The translations under genes and the position numbers were made by a program. Positions 6,792-14,994 of a DNA stretch of 17,140 bases are shown here, one piece after another (position 1 is the first letter of the stretch; each line of letters starts with the position of its first letter). The stretch lies in contig CAYLMM010000057.1 of NCBI GenBank assembly GCA_964384825.1, positions 1-17,140 of the forward strand, written 5' to 3'. The stretch comes from CAYLMM01 sp964384825. Lineage in GTDB: Bacteria > Krumholzibacteriota > Krumholzibacteriia > LZORAL124-64-63. The notes below the pieces were generated by a model. The model had not been told where the DNA came from, searched no databases, and worked only from the letters and a program-made list of their open reading frames with translations.

Positions 6792-7396
6792 GGCCGGTAT
6801 CCGCTGCGGGTGACGTACTTCTTGATCTTCTTGAAGCCGGCCCAGGCCTTGGTGTTGTCCTCGAGGTCGACCAGGTAGACGTCGACCTGGTAGAACTTCA
6901 CCTCGTCGCCCTCTTCACGGTCGATCACGGTGTTGAGCTCGCCCAGCAGCATGAAGTCGGCGCCGCGCTCGCGGCCCCATTTCTTCATGGTCGCCTCGCT
7001 CGAGAACTCCTGCTGGTCGGCCCGCTCGGCGCGCAGTTCCTCGCGTTCCTCGGACGAGGCCACGACCTTCACCCGGCCGGAATTGGTGAACGAGCGCTCG
7101 AGATCGGCCATGAAGGTGCCGACCGGGATGTGCTCGGCCGACTTGTTGCGGATGGTGCCGACGATGACCGTCGCGCGGCGGCCGTTGCGCTCGAGATAGT
7201 CCTCGGCCCAGGGACGCGCCACCGCCTGGGAGATGAGCTCCTCGGCGACCAGGCGGCTGTCGGTGTCGTTCCAGTTGCCGGAAAGATCGATGACCGTGTC
7301 GGTCTCGACGCGATGCACCTGCTTGCCGCTGCAGCCGGCCAGCAGGACGGCGGCCCCCAACAGGACCACGCACGGGATCAGGAAACGGTTCCGCAA
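6788..7396 (-). CDS. lpoB: LpoB-type penicillin-binding protein activator lipoprotein
   Basis: Outer-membrane lipoprotein of the LpoB (YcfM) family. In Escherichia coli LpoB reaches through the periplasm to stimulate peptidoglycan synthase PBP1B. It is 202 residues. Seen: basic N-terminus, hydrophobic core, lipobox LAGC with Cys22, the motif IDLSGNWNDTDSRLVAEEL (36-54), and a compact alpha/beta domain with ATVIVGTIRNKS (75-86), VASSEEREELR (112-122), GADFMLLGEL (145-154) and KAWAG (183-187). It lacks the long Pro/Gln-rich linker of E. coli LpoB. I place the start at a TTG (7396) because AAGGAGGA lies just upstream and the signal peptide begins there; the longer reading frame to 7564 adds a non-signal-like, Arg-rich extension. 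It is the first gene of a two-gene unit with the COG3014-type lipoprotein. Which PBP it serves cannot be seen here. Confidence 0.85.
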   Translation of the reverse strand: MRNRFLIPCVVLLGAAVLLAGCSGKQVHRVETDTVIDLSGNWNDTDSRLVAEELISQAVARPWAEDYLERNGRRATVIVGTIRNKSAEHIPVGTFMADLERSFTNSGRVKVVASSEEREELRAERADQQEFSSEATMKKWGRERGADFMLLGELNTVIDREEGDEVKFYQVDVYLVDLEDNTKAWAGFKKIKKYVTRSGYRP

Positions 7397-7400
7397 GGCG

Positions 7401-7408
7401 TCCTCCTT
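7401..7408 (-). promoter_or_regulatory. Strong Shine-Dalgarno fixing a TTG start for lpoB
   Basis: On the minus strand AAGGAGGA ends 4 nt before a TTG codon at 7396-7394. No ATG or GTG at suitable spacing competes, and the lipoprotein signal peptide begins exactly at this TTG. Confidence 0.8.
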
Positions 7409-7572
7409 GTGAATCGTGGTTAGGCTCCCCGGCCGCCGGCGCTGGCTGGCGGGCCGCTCATGGAAACGCGACGGGACACCGAAAGTGCCCGATAATCTTC
7501 GCCCCCCCTCTCGAGCATGATAGCGGCTCCCCCGCCGCTGTCCACCATCTTCGATCCCGTTCACGCGCGGGC

Positions 7573-7601
7573 TTGGCTCCGCAACCGGTCGGCGTTAAGG
7601 T
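7573..7601 (+). promoter_or_regulatory. Possible promoter of the 8-oxoguanine deaminase gene
   Basis: TTGGCT (7573-7578), a 17-bp spacer, TAAGGT (7596-7601). The -10 keeps the TA....T positions that matter most. The transcript would start near 7608, and GAGGAG at 7619-7624 then precedes the ATG at 7635 by 10 nt. Confidence 0.42.
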
Positions 7602-7634
7602 AGAGGAGCCTTCAAACCGAGGAGAAATCGACAC

Positions 7635-8951
7635 ATGGCATCCCCTTCGCTGTTCCTGCTGGAGAACGCCGCCCCCCTGGTGACCATGGATTCCGAGCGG
7701 CGCGTCCTGGCCGACGGCTGGGTCGCTGCCCGCGATGGGATGATCGTCGCGGTCGGATCCGGTCCCGCGCCCGCGGAGATCGACGGCGTGCCGCGCGAAC
7801 GCTGGGCCCGCCACGACGCCGGCGGCTGCGTGGTGCTGCCCGGACTGGTCAACACCCACCATCACCTGTACCAGACCCGGACCAGGGCCTGGCCGGGGGC
7901 GGTCGACGCCGAGCTCTTCGACTGGCTGACCACCCTGTATCCGGTATGGGCGAAGCTGAGCGATGAGGATTTCCACCGGGCGGCGCTGGTCGGCTGCCGC
8001 GAGCTGATGCGCTCGGGATGCACCACCACGACCGACCACCACTACCTCTTCCCGCGCGACGCCTCGCCCGAGCTGATCGACATCACCATCGCCGCGGCGG
8101 GCGAGGCCGGCATCCGCTTCCATCCGACCCGCGGTTCGATGTCCCGGTCGCGGAAGGACGGCGGGCTGCCGCCCGATTCGGTGGTGCAGGACCACGAGAC
8201 GATCCTGCGCGACAGCGAGCGGGTGATCGCCGCGCACCACGATCCGCGGCCCGGCGCGATGGTGCGGATCGCCCTGGCGCCCTGCTCGCCGTTTTCGGTC
8301 ACCGCCGAGCTGATGCGCGACACCGCCGAGCTGGCCCGCGCCCACGGCGTGCGGCTGCACACCCATCTCTGCGAGACGATCGACGAGCAGGAATTCTGCC
8401 TCGAGGTCTACGGCAAGCGGCCGGTGGACATGCTCGAGAGCGTGGGCTGGCTGGGCGACGACGTGTGGCTGGCCCACGGGATCCACTTCGACGACGGCGA
8501 GATCGCGCGGCTGGGCAAGGCCGGCGTCGCGATCGCGCACTGCCCGACATCGAACATGCGGCTGGGCTCGGGCATCTGTCGGGTGCGCGACCTGCGCGCG
8601 GCCGGCTGCCCGGTCGGCCTGGCGGTCGACGGATCGGCCAGCAACGACAGCTCGAACATGCTGGCCGAGCTGCGCCAGACCCTGCTGCTGCACCGGGTGC
8701 TGGGCGGGGCGGCGGCGATGACCGTCGGCGAGGTGCTGGAGATGGCGACCTTGGGCGGAGCGGCCTGCCTCGGTCGCGACGACATCGGGGCGCTCGAGCC
8801 CGGCCGCGCCTGCGACCTGGCGGTCTTCGACCTGGCCGACCGCGGTTACGAGAACGTGGGCGACCGGGTGGCCGCCCTGCTGCTCTGCCACCCGGCCCCG
8901 GCGCGCGAGGTCGTGGTCGGGGGCGAAGTGATCGCGACCGAAGCGGACTGA
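7635..8951 (+). CDS. 8-oxoguanine deaminase (amidohydrolase superfamily)
   Basis: Zinc amidohydrolase of the cytosine-deaminase/AtzB-like group. It converts 8-oxoguanine to urate and ammonia, clearing or scavenging oxidised purine bases. It is 438 residues, normal for the family. Seen: a beta-sandwich N-terminus, then NTHHHLYQTRTRA (73-85) holding the HxH metal pair H75/H77, TTTDHHYLFP (131-140), HTHLCET with H244 and catalytic E247, LAHGIH with H281, and VDGSASNDSSNM (331-342) with D332. The HHHLYQ...DHHYLFP and DGSASNDSSN stretches are the marks of characterised 8-oxoguanine deaminases such as Pseudomonas Pa0142. Hydroxydechloroatrazine ethylaminohydrolase (AtzB), whose name is often given to this family in automatic annotation, is the alternative. 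It appears to be a single gene, divergent from lpoB; the next gene is 183 bp downstream with its own ribosome site. Confidence 0.9.
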   Translation: MASPSLFLLENAAPLVTMDSERRVLADGWVAARDGMIVAVGSGPAPAEIDGVPRERWARHDAGGCVVLPGLVNTHHHLYQTRTRAWPGAVDAELFDWLTTLYPVWAKLSDEDFHRAALVGCRELMRSGCTTTTDHHYLFPRDASPELIDITIAAAGEAGIRFHPTRGSMSRSRKDGGLPPDSVVQDHETILRDSERVIAAHHDPRPGAMVRIALAPCSPFSVTAELMRDTAELARAHGVRLHTHLCETIDEQEFCLEVYGKRPVDMLESVGWLGDDVWLAHGIHFDDGEIARLGKAGVAIAHCPTSNMRLGSGICRVRDLRAAGCPVGLAVDGSASNDSSNMLAELRQTLLLHRVLGGAAAMTVGEVLEMATLGGAACLGRDDIGALEPGRACDLAVFDLADRGYENVGDRVAALLLCHPAPAREVVVGGEVIATEAD

Positions 8952-9134
8952 CCGGCCGGGCATGGAACTGGCTGGAAAGTTTGCCGCAGTCCGGCCTCGT
9001 GAGTTGATTATGACCTGCAGCCTCGAGGCCGACCGTCGATCCGGCGGCGGCGGGCGCCGCATCCGGAACGGAATCATCGTCGCTCCCGGCGCCGAGATGA
9101 TCGCCGCCCCCCGACAGCAACAGGGAGATCTGCA

Positions 9135-9971
9135 ATGAAGAACCTGCCGCTTGCACTGCTGATTTGCTGCCTGCTGGCCTTGGCCGCGGGCTGTTCCGAT
9201 TCCGATTCGGTCTCTCCCGCCGCCGATGGCGATGGACAGCTGCGGATCGAACTGATCGACGCTCCGGCCGCCTTCGACGCGGTCGAGATCGAAATCGTCG
9301 GCGTCTCGGTCCATCTCGCGGACGAGGACTCGCTCGGCGGCTGGTTCGATGTCGCGATCGCCGACACCATGAGCGTCGACCTGCTGACCCTGGTCAACGG
9401 CACCGCGATGGCCCTTGCCGACGCCGATCTTCCGGCCGGACGATACACCCAGATCCGTCTGCTGCTCGGCGGCGGCAACAGCGTGGTCGTCGACGGCGTC
9501 GGGCACCCTCTGGAGATTCCCAGCGGCATGACCAGCGGGCTGAAGATCCAGTTCCCCTTCACCATCGAGCCGGGCGTGCTCTATGAGATGACCCTCGATT
9601 TCGACGCCTCGCGCTCGATCCACGCCACCGGCAACGGCCGCTGGCTGATGCGGCCGGTGGTCCGGGCCTCCGCCAAGGGCGTATCCGGCACCATCTCCGG
9701 CAGCATCCTTCCGATCGAGGCGCTGGCCCTGGTGACCGCCGCGTCGGCCACCGACACCGCCGGCACCTACGCAGACCCCGAAACCGGCGGGTTCGCCCTG
9801 ATGGCGCTGCCCGCAGGCCTGTACGACGTGAGCGTGTCCGCCACCGCGGGCTCCTACGCCGACACGACGTTGACCGGAATCCAGGTCTTCGCCCTGCAGG
9901 ACGCCGGGCTCGGCATCATCGAACTGGAAGAAATCGTGGTCGAGCCGCCGATCTCGACCGCCGGCTTCTGA
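9135..9971 (+). CDS. DUF4382 lipoprotein with C-terminal carboxypeptidase-regulatory-like domain
   Basis: Predicted exported lipoprotein of unknown function, 278 residues. The N-terminus is a lipoprotein signal ending LAAGC (Cys20), followed by an acidic/Ser linker. Residues about 34-185 match DUF4382: LIDAPAAFDAVEIEIVGVSVH (41-61), VDLLTLVNG (81-89), LPAGRYTQIRLLL (99-111), PSGMTSGLKI (129-138), and LDFDASRSIHATGNGRWLMRPVVR (154-177). The remainder (about 184-268) is a single beta-sandwich repeat, ending GFALMALPAGLYDVSVSA, typical of the carboxypeptidase-regulatory-like fold that follows DUF4382 in many proteins. It uses ATG at 9135 with GGGAG 7 nt upstream. It stands alone, with a GC-rich hairpin after it. 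A surface or periplasmic binding role is plausible only by fold. Confidence 0.85.
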   Translation: MKNLPLALLICCLLALAAGCSDSDSVSPAADGDGQLRIELIDAPAAFDAVEIEIVGVSVHLADEDSLGGWFDVAIADTMSVDLLTLVNGTAMALADADLPAGRYTQIRLLLGGGNSVVVDGVGHPLEIPSGMTSGLKIQFPFTIEPGVLYEMTLDFDASRSIHATGNGRWLMRPVVRASAKGVSGTISGSILPIEALALVTAASATDTAGTYADPETGGFALMALPAGLYDVSVSATAGSYADTTLTGIQVFALQDAGLGIIELEEIVVEPPISTAGF

Positions 9972-10004
9972 TCTCCGTCGATCCTCCGCATTCCGGACTC
10001 GCCC

Positions 10005-10030
10005 CGCCCCTCCGGCATCCCGGGGGGGCG
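10005..10030 (+). terminator. GC-rich hairpin after the DUF4382 gene, weak terminator
   Basis: 11-bp stem (10005-10015 with 10020-10030, one G-U pair), loop CATC. The following tract is TTCCGTCTT rather than a clean T-run, so termination may be partial or Rho-assisted. Confidence 0.5.
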
Positions 10031-10037
10031 TTCCGTC

Positions 10038-10066
10038 TTGGGAGCCGCCCGGATCCGTGATATTTT
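10038..10066 (+). promoter_or_regulatory. Promoter of the MFS/spermidine-synthase-like/TPR gene
   Basis: TTGGGA (10038-10043), a 17-bp spacer, TATTTT (10061-10066). It begins directly after the preceding gene's terminator hairpin. The transcript would start near 10073, leaving about 75 nt before the GTG start at 10148. Confidence 0.55.
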
Positions 10067-10147
10067 CTAAGCGTTGGGACAAGAACAGCGTCGTCCCACC
10101 ACGCGATGACAATCCTCACAACCCTATCGGATCGACTGGAGCCCTCC

Positions 10148-12949
10148 GTGAAGCGCACCCTTGCCCTGACCTGCTTCTTCCTGTCGGGTTTCGCCGGCCT
10201 GGTCTACGAGATCTGCTGGATCCGCCAGTCCGCCCTGGTCTTCGGCTCGACCACCCTGGCGCTGAGCACCGTGCTGGCGATCTACTTCGCCGGCCTGGCG
10301 CTGGGCAGCTGGCGGCTCGGACGGATCGCGGTGCGTCTGCGCCGGCCGCTGCGGCTCTACGCGGCCTTCGAGATCGCGCTGGCGGTGGTGGCGGCCGCCA
10401 CGCCCCTGCTCTTCGCGATGGTCGACGGCGCCTACGGCGGGATGGTGCGGTCATTCGGCGACCGGACGACGCTGCTGATCGGCGCCCGGGTGCTGCTGAT
10501 CGCGGCGGTGCTGCTGCCGCCGACGATCCTGATGGGAGCGACCCTGCCCCTGTTCTGCCGCCAGTTCGTCGACCGCCGGGCGCGGATCGCCGGGCGGGTG
10601 GGCTTTCTGTACGGGCTGAACACCCTGGGCGCGGCCTTCGGCGCGGCCGCGGCGGGATTCTGGCTGATGCCCCGGCTCGGCCTGCACGGTTCGATCATGC
10701 TGGCCGCCGCGCTCGACCTGATCGTCGGCCTGGTCGCCTGGTCGCTGCGCGTCGAGGCGCCCGCTCCGGCGCCGGCTCCGGCTCAGGGCGCCGCGGCCGA
10801 ACCCGCCTCCGCGGCTGCGATCGACCGCCGTCGCGCGGCCCTGGTGGCCGGCCTGTTCTTCGTCACCGGCCTGGTGGCCCTCGGCGGCGAGGTGCTGTGG
10901 TCGCGATTCCTGGCCCTGATCGTGCGCAACACGGTGCTGACCTACACCATCACCCTGTCGGTGGTGCTCGCGGGCATCGTGCTGGGCAGCTGGATCGCCG
11001 GCCGCATCTTCGACCGCGATCTGCCGCGCGCGGACTGGTTCGCCGCCCTGCAGGCCGCGGGCGCGCTCTCGATGATGGTTCTGATGCTGCTGCCGCCGTC
11101 GGTCTGGCGCGGGATGTCCGAGGGCCTCTGGCCCTACCTGGTGCTGATGCTGCTGCCGGCGACCCTGTCGGGGATGCTCTATCCGCTGGCGATGCGGATG
11201 GTGCTGGACGATCCTCGCGTGGCGGCCGCGGGCGTGGGCCGGATGACGGCCCTGAACACCTTCGGCGGGATCTGCGGCTCGCTGATCGCCGGGTTCGCCC
11301 TGCTGCCGGTCGTCGGGATGTCGGCGGCGCTGCGGATCCTGACCGGGCTGGGCATCGCCGGAGCCGCGGTCGCCTGGATCGGCGTGGCCCGCGGCCGGCG
11401 GGGCCCGCGCGTGGCGGCGGCGGTCGTCGCGGCCGCCTTGTGGCTGCTGCTGCCGGCGGCGATGGGCGTGCGCCTGCCCGCCGATCTGCTGGCGCCGCGC
11501 GACCGGCTGGTCGATTTCGCCGAGGGCGCGACGGCCACCCTGGCGGTCGTCCGCGGCGAGCAGACCCTGAACCTGGAGATCGACCGCCACTGGCAGGGCC
11601 AGGACGAGATCTGCCACCAGATCATGGCCGCCCACGTGCCGATGCTCGCCCATCCCGACCCGAAGCGCGTGCTGGTGGTCGGCGTCGGCGTGGGCCAGAC
11701 GGCCGCCCGCTTCCTGATGTACGACATCGACGCGCTGGACTGCGTGGACATCGAACCGGCCATCTACCCCTTCGTGCAACGGCATTTCGATTCCGAATGG
11801 ATGGATGATCCGCGCGTGCGTTTGCTGGACGACGACGGCCGCTCCTTCGTCGCCCACGCCCGCGGCGCCTACGACATGGTCTCGGTCGAGGTGGGACAGG
11901 TCTTCCGTCCGGGCGTCGACGCCTTCTACACCCGCGAGTTCTACGAGCAGGCCCGCGACCGGCTCGCCCCGGGCGGACTGCTGTCGCAGTTCGTCCCCCT
12001 GCCGTTTCTGGGCGAAGCCGAGTTCCGCAGCGTGCTGCGGACCTTCCTGGAGGTCTTCCCCGAAAGCTACCTCTGGTACAACACGGCCGAGCTGCTGCTG
12101 GTGGGCGTCAACGGCCCGCGGGCCTGGTTCCCGGTCGACCGCCTGCAGCTGCTGAACCGCGAGGGCCCGGTGCGCGACGACCTGCGCTTCAGCCACTGGG
12201 GCGGCCCCGAGCAATGGCAGATGCGGCCGGTGCCGCTGCTGGGCGGCTTCCTCTGCGGACCGAAGGGGCTGGCGGAACTGGCCCGCGGCGGGGACGTCTA
12301 CGACGACGACCGTCCGGTCCTGGCCTACGGCACCCGCGGCGCGATGATCGGGCAGCAGCGCGAGATCCCCCTGGCGCGGCTGATCGCCCGCCATCTCGAC
12401 CCGGTCAACGATCTGCTCGACCGCCCGGTCGACGCCCGCAGCGCCCAGGCGATCGCGGAATTCCGCGACCGCAACCTCGCCGACATCGCCGCCTCCTGCC
12501 TGCTGCGCGACGCGGCCACGTCCCAGCACGCGACGCCGCCGGCGCAGTTGGCCCGCCGCCTGCGCGAAGCCGTCGCCCTCAATCCGGGCAGCGCCCTGGG
12601 CCACAGGATGCTGGGCTGGGCCGAGGTCCGCCGGGGCGACGTCGAGGCCGCGGAAACCAGCTACCGGACCGCCCTGGGGATCCGGCCCGACGACCGCACG
12701 GCCCGGCGCGAACTGGCCGCGGTGCTGATCGAGAAGGGCGTCTTCGCCGAGGCCGCATCCCTGCTGCGCGGCCTGCTGCGCGCCCATCCCGACGACGCGC
12801 GCCTGCGCAACTCGCTGGGCGTGGCCCTGGCCGGAGCGGGCGACCTGGCCGGTGCCGAAAGGGCCTTCGCCGAAGCCGTGCGCCTGGCGCCCGACGACCT
12901 GGACGCCCGCCGCAATCTCGAACGCGCCCGGCGGGACCGGGGCCGATGA
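10148..12949 (+). CDS. Fused MFS-type membrane / spermidine-synthase-like / TPR protein
   Basis: A 933-residue inner-membrane protein in three parts. Residues about 1-440 carry roughly ten or more hydrophobic helices in two halves split by a Pro/Ala-rich linker (203-222); the second half restarts with the same FFVTGLVALGGEVLW pattern as the first (FFLSGFAGLVYEICW), an internal duplication. Residues about 450-735 are a class I methyltransferase-like, spermidine-synthase-type fold: VVGVGVGQTA (510-519), VDIEPAI (533-539), DDDGRSF (561-567), FYTREFYEQARDRLAPGGLLSQF (593-615). Residues about 800-930 hold three TPRs. The aminopropyltransferase catalytic acid region is replaced by VSVEVGQVF (578-586), so polyamine synthesis is doubtful. 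Its substrate and function are unknown. GTG at 10148 is preferred because GGAG lies 6 nt upstream; ATG at 10106 (14 residues longer) has no ribosome site. The stop overlaps an ATG in frame with the next gene. Confidence 0.85.
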   Translation: MKRTLALTCFFLSGFAGLVYEICWIRQSALVFGSTTLALSTVLAIYFAGLALGSWRLGRIAVRLRRPLRLYAAFEIALAVVAAATPLLFAMVDGAYGGMVRSFGDRTTLLIGARVLLIAAVLLPPTILMGATLPLFCRQFVDRRARIAGRVGFLYGLNTLGAAFGAAAAGFWLMPRLGLHGSIMLAAALDLIVGLVAWSLRVEAPAPAPAPAQGAAAEPASAAAIDRRRAALVAGLFFVTGLVALGGEVLWSRFLALIVRNTVLTYTITLSVVLAGIVLGSWIAGRIFDRDLPRADWFAALQAAGALSMMVLMLLPPSVWRGMSEGLWPYLVLMLLPATLSGMLYPLAMRMVLDDPRVAAAGVGRMTALNTFGGICGSLIAGFALLPVVGMSAALRILTGLGIAGAAVAWIGVARGRRGPRVAAAVVAAALWLLLPAAMGVRLPADLLAPRDRLVDFAEGATATLAVVRGEQTLNLEIDRHWQGQDEICHQIMAAHVPMLAHPDPKRVLVVGVGVGQTAARFLMYDIDALDCVDIEPAIYPFVQRHFDSEWMDDPRVRLLDDDGRSFVAHARGAYDMVSVEVGQVFRPGVDAFYTREFYEQARDRLAPGGLLSQFVPLPFLGEAEFRSVLRTFLEVFPESYLWYNTAELLLVGVNGPRAWFPVDRLQLLNREGPVRDDLRFSHWGGPEQWQMRPVPLLGGFLCGPKGLAELARGGDVYDDDRPVLAYGTRGAMIGQQREIPLARLIARHLDPVNDLLDRPVDARSAQAIAEFRDRNLADIAASCLLRDAATSQHATPPAQLARRLREAVALNPGSALGHRMLGWAEVRRGDVEAAETSYRTALGIRPDDRTARRELAAVLIEKGVFAEAASLLRGLLRAHPDDARLRNSLGVALAGAGDLAGAERAFAEAVRLAPDDLDARRNLERARRDRGR

Positions 12950-13050
12950 GAATCAACGTCCTGTCCGCAACCGCAGACCACCCCGACCGTAGGGAACGGA
13001 TGCGCCGTCCCCGTCGAAAACCCTGTCCCCCATTACGGAGGAATCCGATC

Positions 13051-14961
13051 ATGCGTCAGTCCGCAAAAACGCGAGCTCTCGTCTGCACGGTACTCGCGGC
13101 CGCCGTCCTGCTGGCCTGCGGTGTCGCCATGGCCAAGCCCGACACCCTGAACCGCGACGAGATCGCCGACAAGTACAAGTGGGACCTCGGCGACATCTAC
13201 CGGAGCTGGGACGAATGGGAAGCCGACATGCAGAAGATGGAGGGCCTGATGGAGCGGTACGCCGGCTTCGAGGGCTCTCTCGACCAGGGACCGGAGCGGC
13301 TGCTGGAGGTCTTCGAGCTGGACGACGAGATGGGCCAGCTCTCCTACAAGCTCTACCGCTTCCCCGCGCTGACCAGTTCGCTCGACACCCGCGACAACGA
13401 GGTCGCCGCCCGGCTGCAGCGCGTGCGCACCATGTTCGCCCGCTTCGGCACCGCGACGGCCTGGTTCAGCCCCGAGATGCTGCGCATCCCCTGGGAGACG
13501 ATGAAGGGCTGGCTCGACGGGACGCCCGAACTCGCGCCCTACCGCTTCGGCGTCGAGGACCTGTACCGCCAGCAGGCGCACGTGCTGAGCGAGGACAAGG
13601 AGACGCTGCTGTCCTACTTCAGCCCCCTGTCGGGCGCGCCGAACGAGGCCTACTCGCAGCTCTCGACCTCGGACATCGAGTACCCGCAGGTGACGCTGGC
13701 CGACGGCGAGGAGATCACCGCCACCCCCGGCGGCTACTACCACGTGCTGTCGACCGACCGCAACCAGCAGAACCGGGCCAAGGCCTTCGCGGCCTTCTAC
13801 GGCATCTTCAACGCCAAGGCCAACACCTACGCCGCCATCTACAACGGCGTGCTGCAGCGCGACTGGGCCTACACCCAGGCCCGCGGCTACGAGACGACGC
13901 TCGCGGCCGAACTCGACGGCAACAACATCCCGACGGCCGTCTACGAGAACCTGGTCGAATGCGTGCGCAACGGCGCCGAACCGCTGCACCGCTACAACGC
14001 CCTGCGCAAGAAGGCCCTGGGCCTGGACGAGTACCACGGCTACGACGGATCGGCCACGCTGGTGGACTTCGACAAGGAGTACCCCTTCGACGAGATCGCC
14101 GACGACATCGTCGCCTCGGTCGCGCCGCTGGGCGAGGACTACCAGAAGCAGATGAAGCGGATCTTCTCGGGCGGCTGGATCGACGTCTACGAGAACGAGG
14201 GCAAGCGCTCGGGCGCGTTCTCCGCGGGCGTCTACGGCGTGCATCCGTACATCCTGCTGAACTACAACGACACCCTGGACAACTTCTTCACCGCCGCCCA
14301 CGAGGCCGGCCACTCGATGCACACCCGGCTGGCCAACCAGACCCAGCCCTTCTCCACCTCGAGCTACACGATCTTCGTGGCCGAGGTCGCCTCGACGCTG
14401 AACGAGCGGCTGCTGCTGGACTACATGCTGCAGCGGACCGACGACCCGGTCGAGCGCGCGGCCCTGCTGACCCACGCCATCGACGACATCGTCTCGACCT
14501 TCTACTCGCAGGTGATGTTCGCCGACTTCGAGTGGCAGGCGCACCGGATGGTCGAGCGGGGCGAGCCGATCACCGCCGATTCGCTGAGCGAGCTCTACAC
14601 CTCGCTGTGGAAACGTCAGCAGGGACCGGCGGCGACCTTCGACGAGCCGTACCGGGCCACCTGGACGCGCATCGGCCACTTCTTCCGCACGCCCTACTAC
14701 GTGTACCAGTACGCCACCTGCTACGCGTCCTCGGCGAAGCTCTTCCAGGACATCACCACCGGCGACAAGGAGCAGCGCGAGGCCGCGACCGAGCGTTACC
14801 TCGACCTGCTGCGGGCCGGCGGCAGCGACTATCCGATGGAACTGCTGAAGGACGCCGGCGTCGACCTTTCCGATCCCGCGGCGTTCCAGGCCGTGGTCGA
14901 CAACCTGGGCGAACTGGTCGACCGGCTGGAGAAGGAACTCGAGAAGATGGAAAGGATCTAG
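13051..14961 (+). CDS. pepF: Oligoendopeptidase F (M3 family zinc peptidase), with export signal
   Basis: M3B metallopeptidase that cleaves medium-length peptides. It is 636 residues: about 28 of signal peptide plus a normal PepF body of about 605. The zinc site is complete: HEAGH with H417, E418 and H421, and the third ligand E445 in FVAEVASTLNE. The substrate-binding stretch HFFRTPYYVYQYAT (543-556) is typical of PepF. The N-terminus has Lys/Arg, a hydrophobic core and an Ala-Met-Ala cleavage site before KPD (26-28), suggesting export to the periplasm. A LLAC at 20-23 could alternatively be read as a poor lipobox. Classical PepF is cytosolic, so this form probably digests external peptides. 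The start at 13051 has GGAGG 9 nt upstream. An in-frame ATG at 12946 overlaps the previous stop codon (ATGA) but would bury the signal behind 35 basic residues. A terminator follows. Confidence 0.95.
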   Translation: MRQSAKTRALVCTVLAAAVLLACGVAMAKPDTLNRDEIADKYKWDLGDIYRSWDEWEADMQKMEGLMERYAGFEGSLDQGPERLLEVFELDDEMGQLSYKLYRFPALTSSLDTRDNEVAARLQRVRTMFARFGTATAWFSPEMLRIPWETMKGWLDGTPELAPYRFGVEDLYRQQAHVLSEDKETLLSYFSPLSGAPNEAYSQLSTSDIEYPQVTLADGEEITATPGGYYHVLSTDRNQQNRAKAFAAFYGIFNAKANTYAAIYNGVLQRDWAYTQARGYETTLAAELDGNNIPTAVYENLVECVRNGAEPLHRYNALRKKALGLDEYHGYDGSATLVDFDKEYPFDEIADDIVASVAPLGEDYQKQMKRIFSGGWIDVYENEGKRSGAFSAGVYGVHPYILLNYNDTLDNFFTAAHEAGHSMHTRLANQTQPFSTSSYTIFVAEVASTLNERLLLDYMLQRTDDPVERAALLTHAIDDIVSTFYSQVMFADFEWQAHRMVERGEPITADSLSELYTSLWKRQQGPAATFDEPYRATWTRIGHFFRTPYYVYQYATCYASSAKLFQDITTGDKEQREAATERYLDLLRAGGSDYPMELLKDAGVDLSDPAAFQAVVDNLGELVDRLEKELEKMERI

Positions 14962-14994
14962 GCGGCTTTCGCCCCCCCTTTTCCCGACCGCGAT

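Larger units (their letters stand above)
7397..7634. other. Divergent intergenic region, lpoB / 8-oxoguanine deaminase
   Basis: 238 bp between two divergent genes. The lpoB ribosome site and a plausible plus-strand promoter are listed separately. I see no clear -35/-10 pair for lpoB, no repeat and no small gene here. Confidence 0.5.

Noticed and set aside
8952..9134. Possible promoter (TTGCCG ... GATTAT, 8981-9011) for the DUF4382 gene
   Set aside because: The spacer is 19 bp and the -10 match is poor, so it is not listed as a feature, although some promoter must exist in or before this 183-bp gap.
7458..10112. An 884-codon open frame on the minus strand across two plus-strand genes
   Set aside because: It is antisense to the 8-oxoguanine deaminase and DUF4382 genes and spans their intergenic region. 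Its residue content (Gly/Arg/His/Gln-rich, no motif) is what GC-rich coding DNA gives when read on the other strand.
10451..12787. A 778-codon minus-strand open frame opposite the MFS/TPR gene
   Set aside because: Low-complexity Gln/Arg/His-rich translation without recognisable domains; the plus strand has a clear multi-domain protein.
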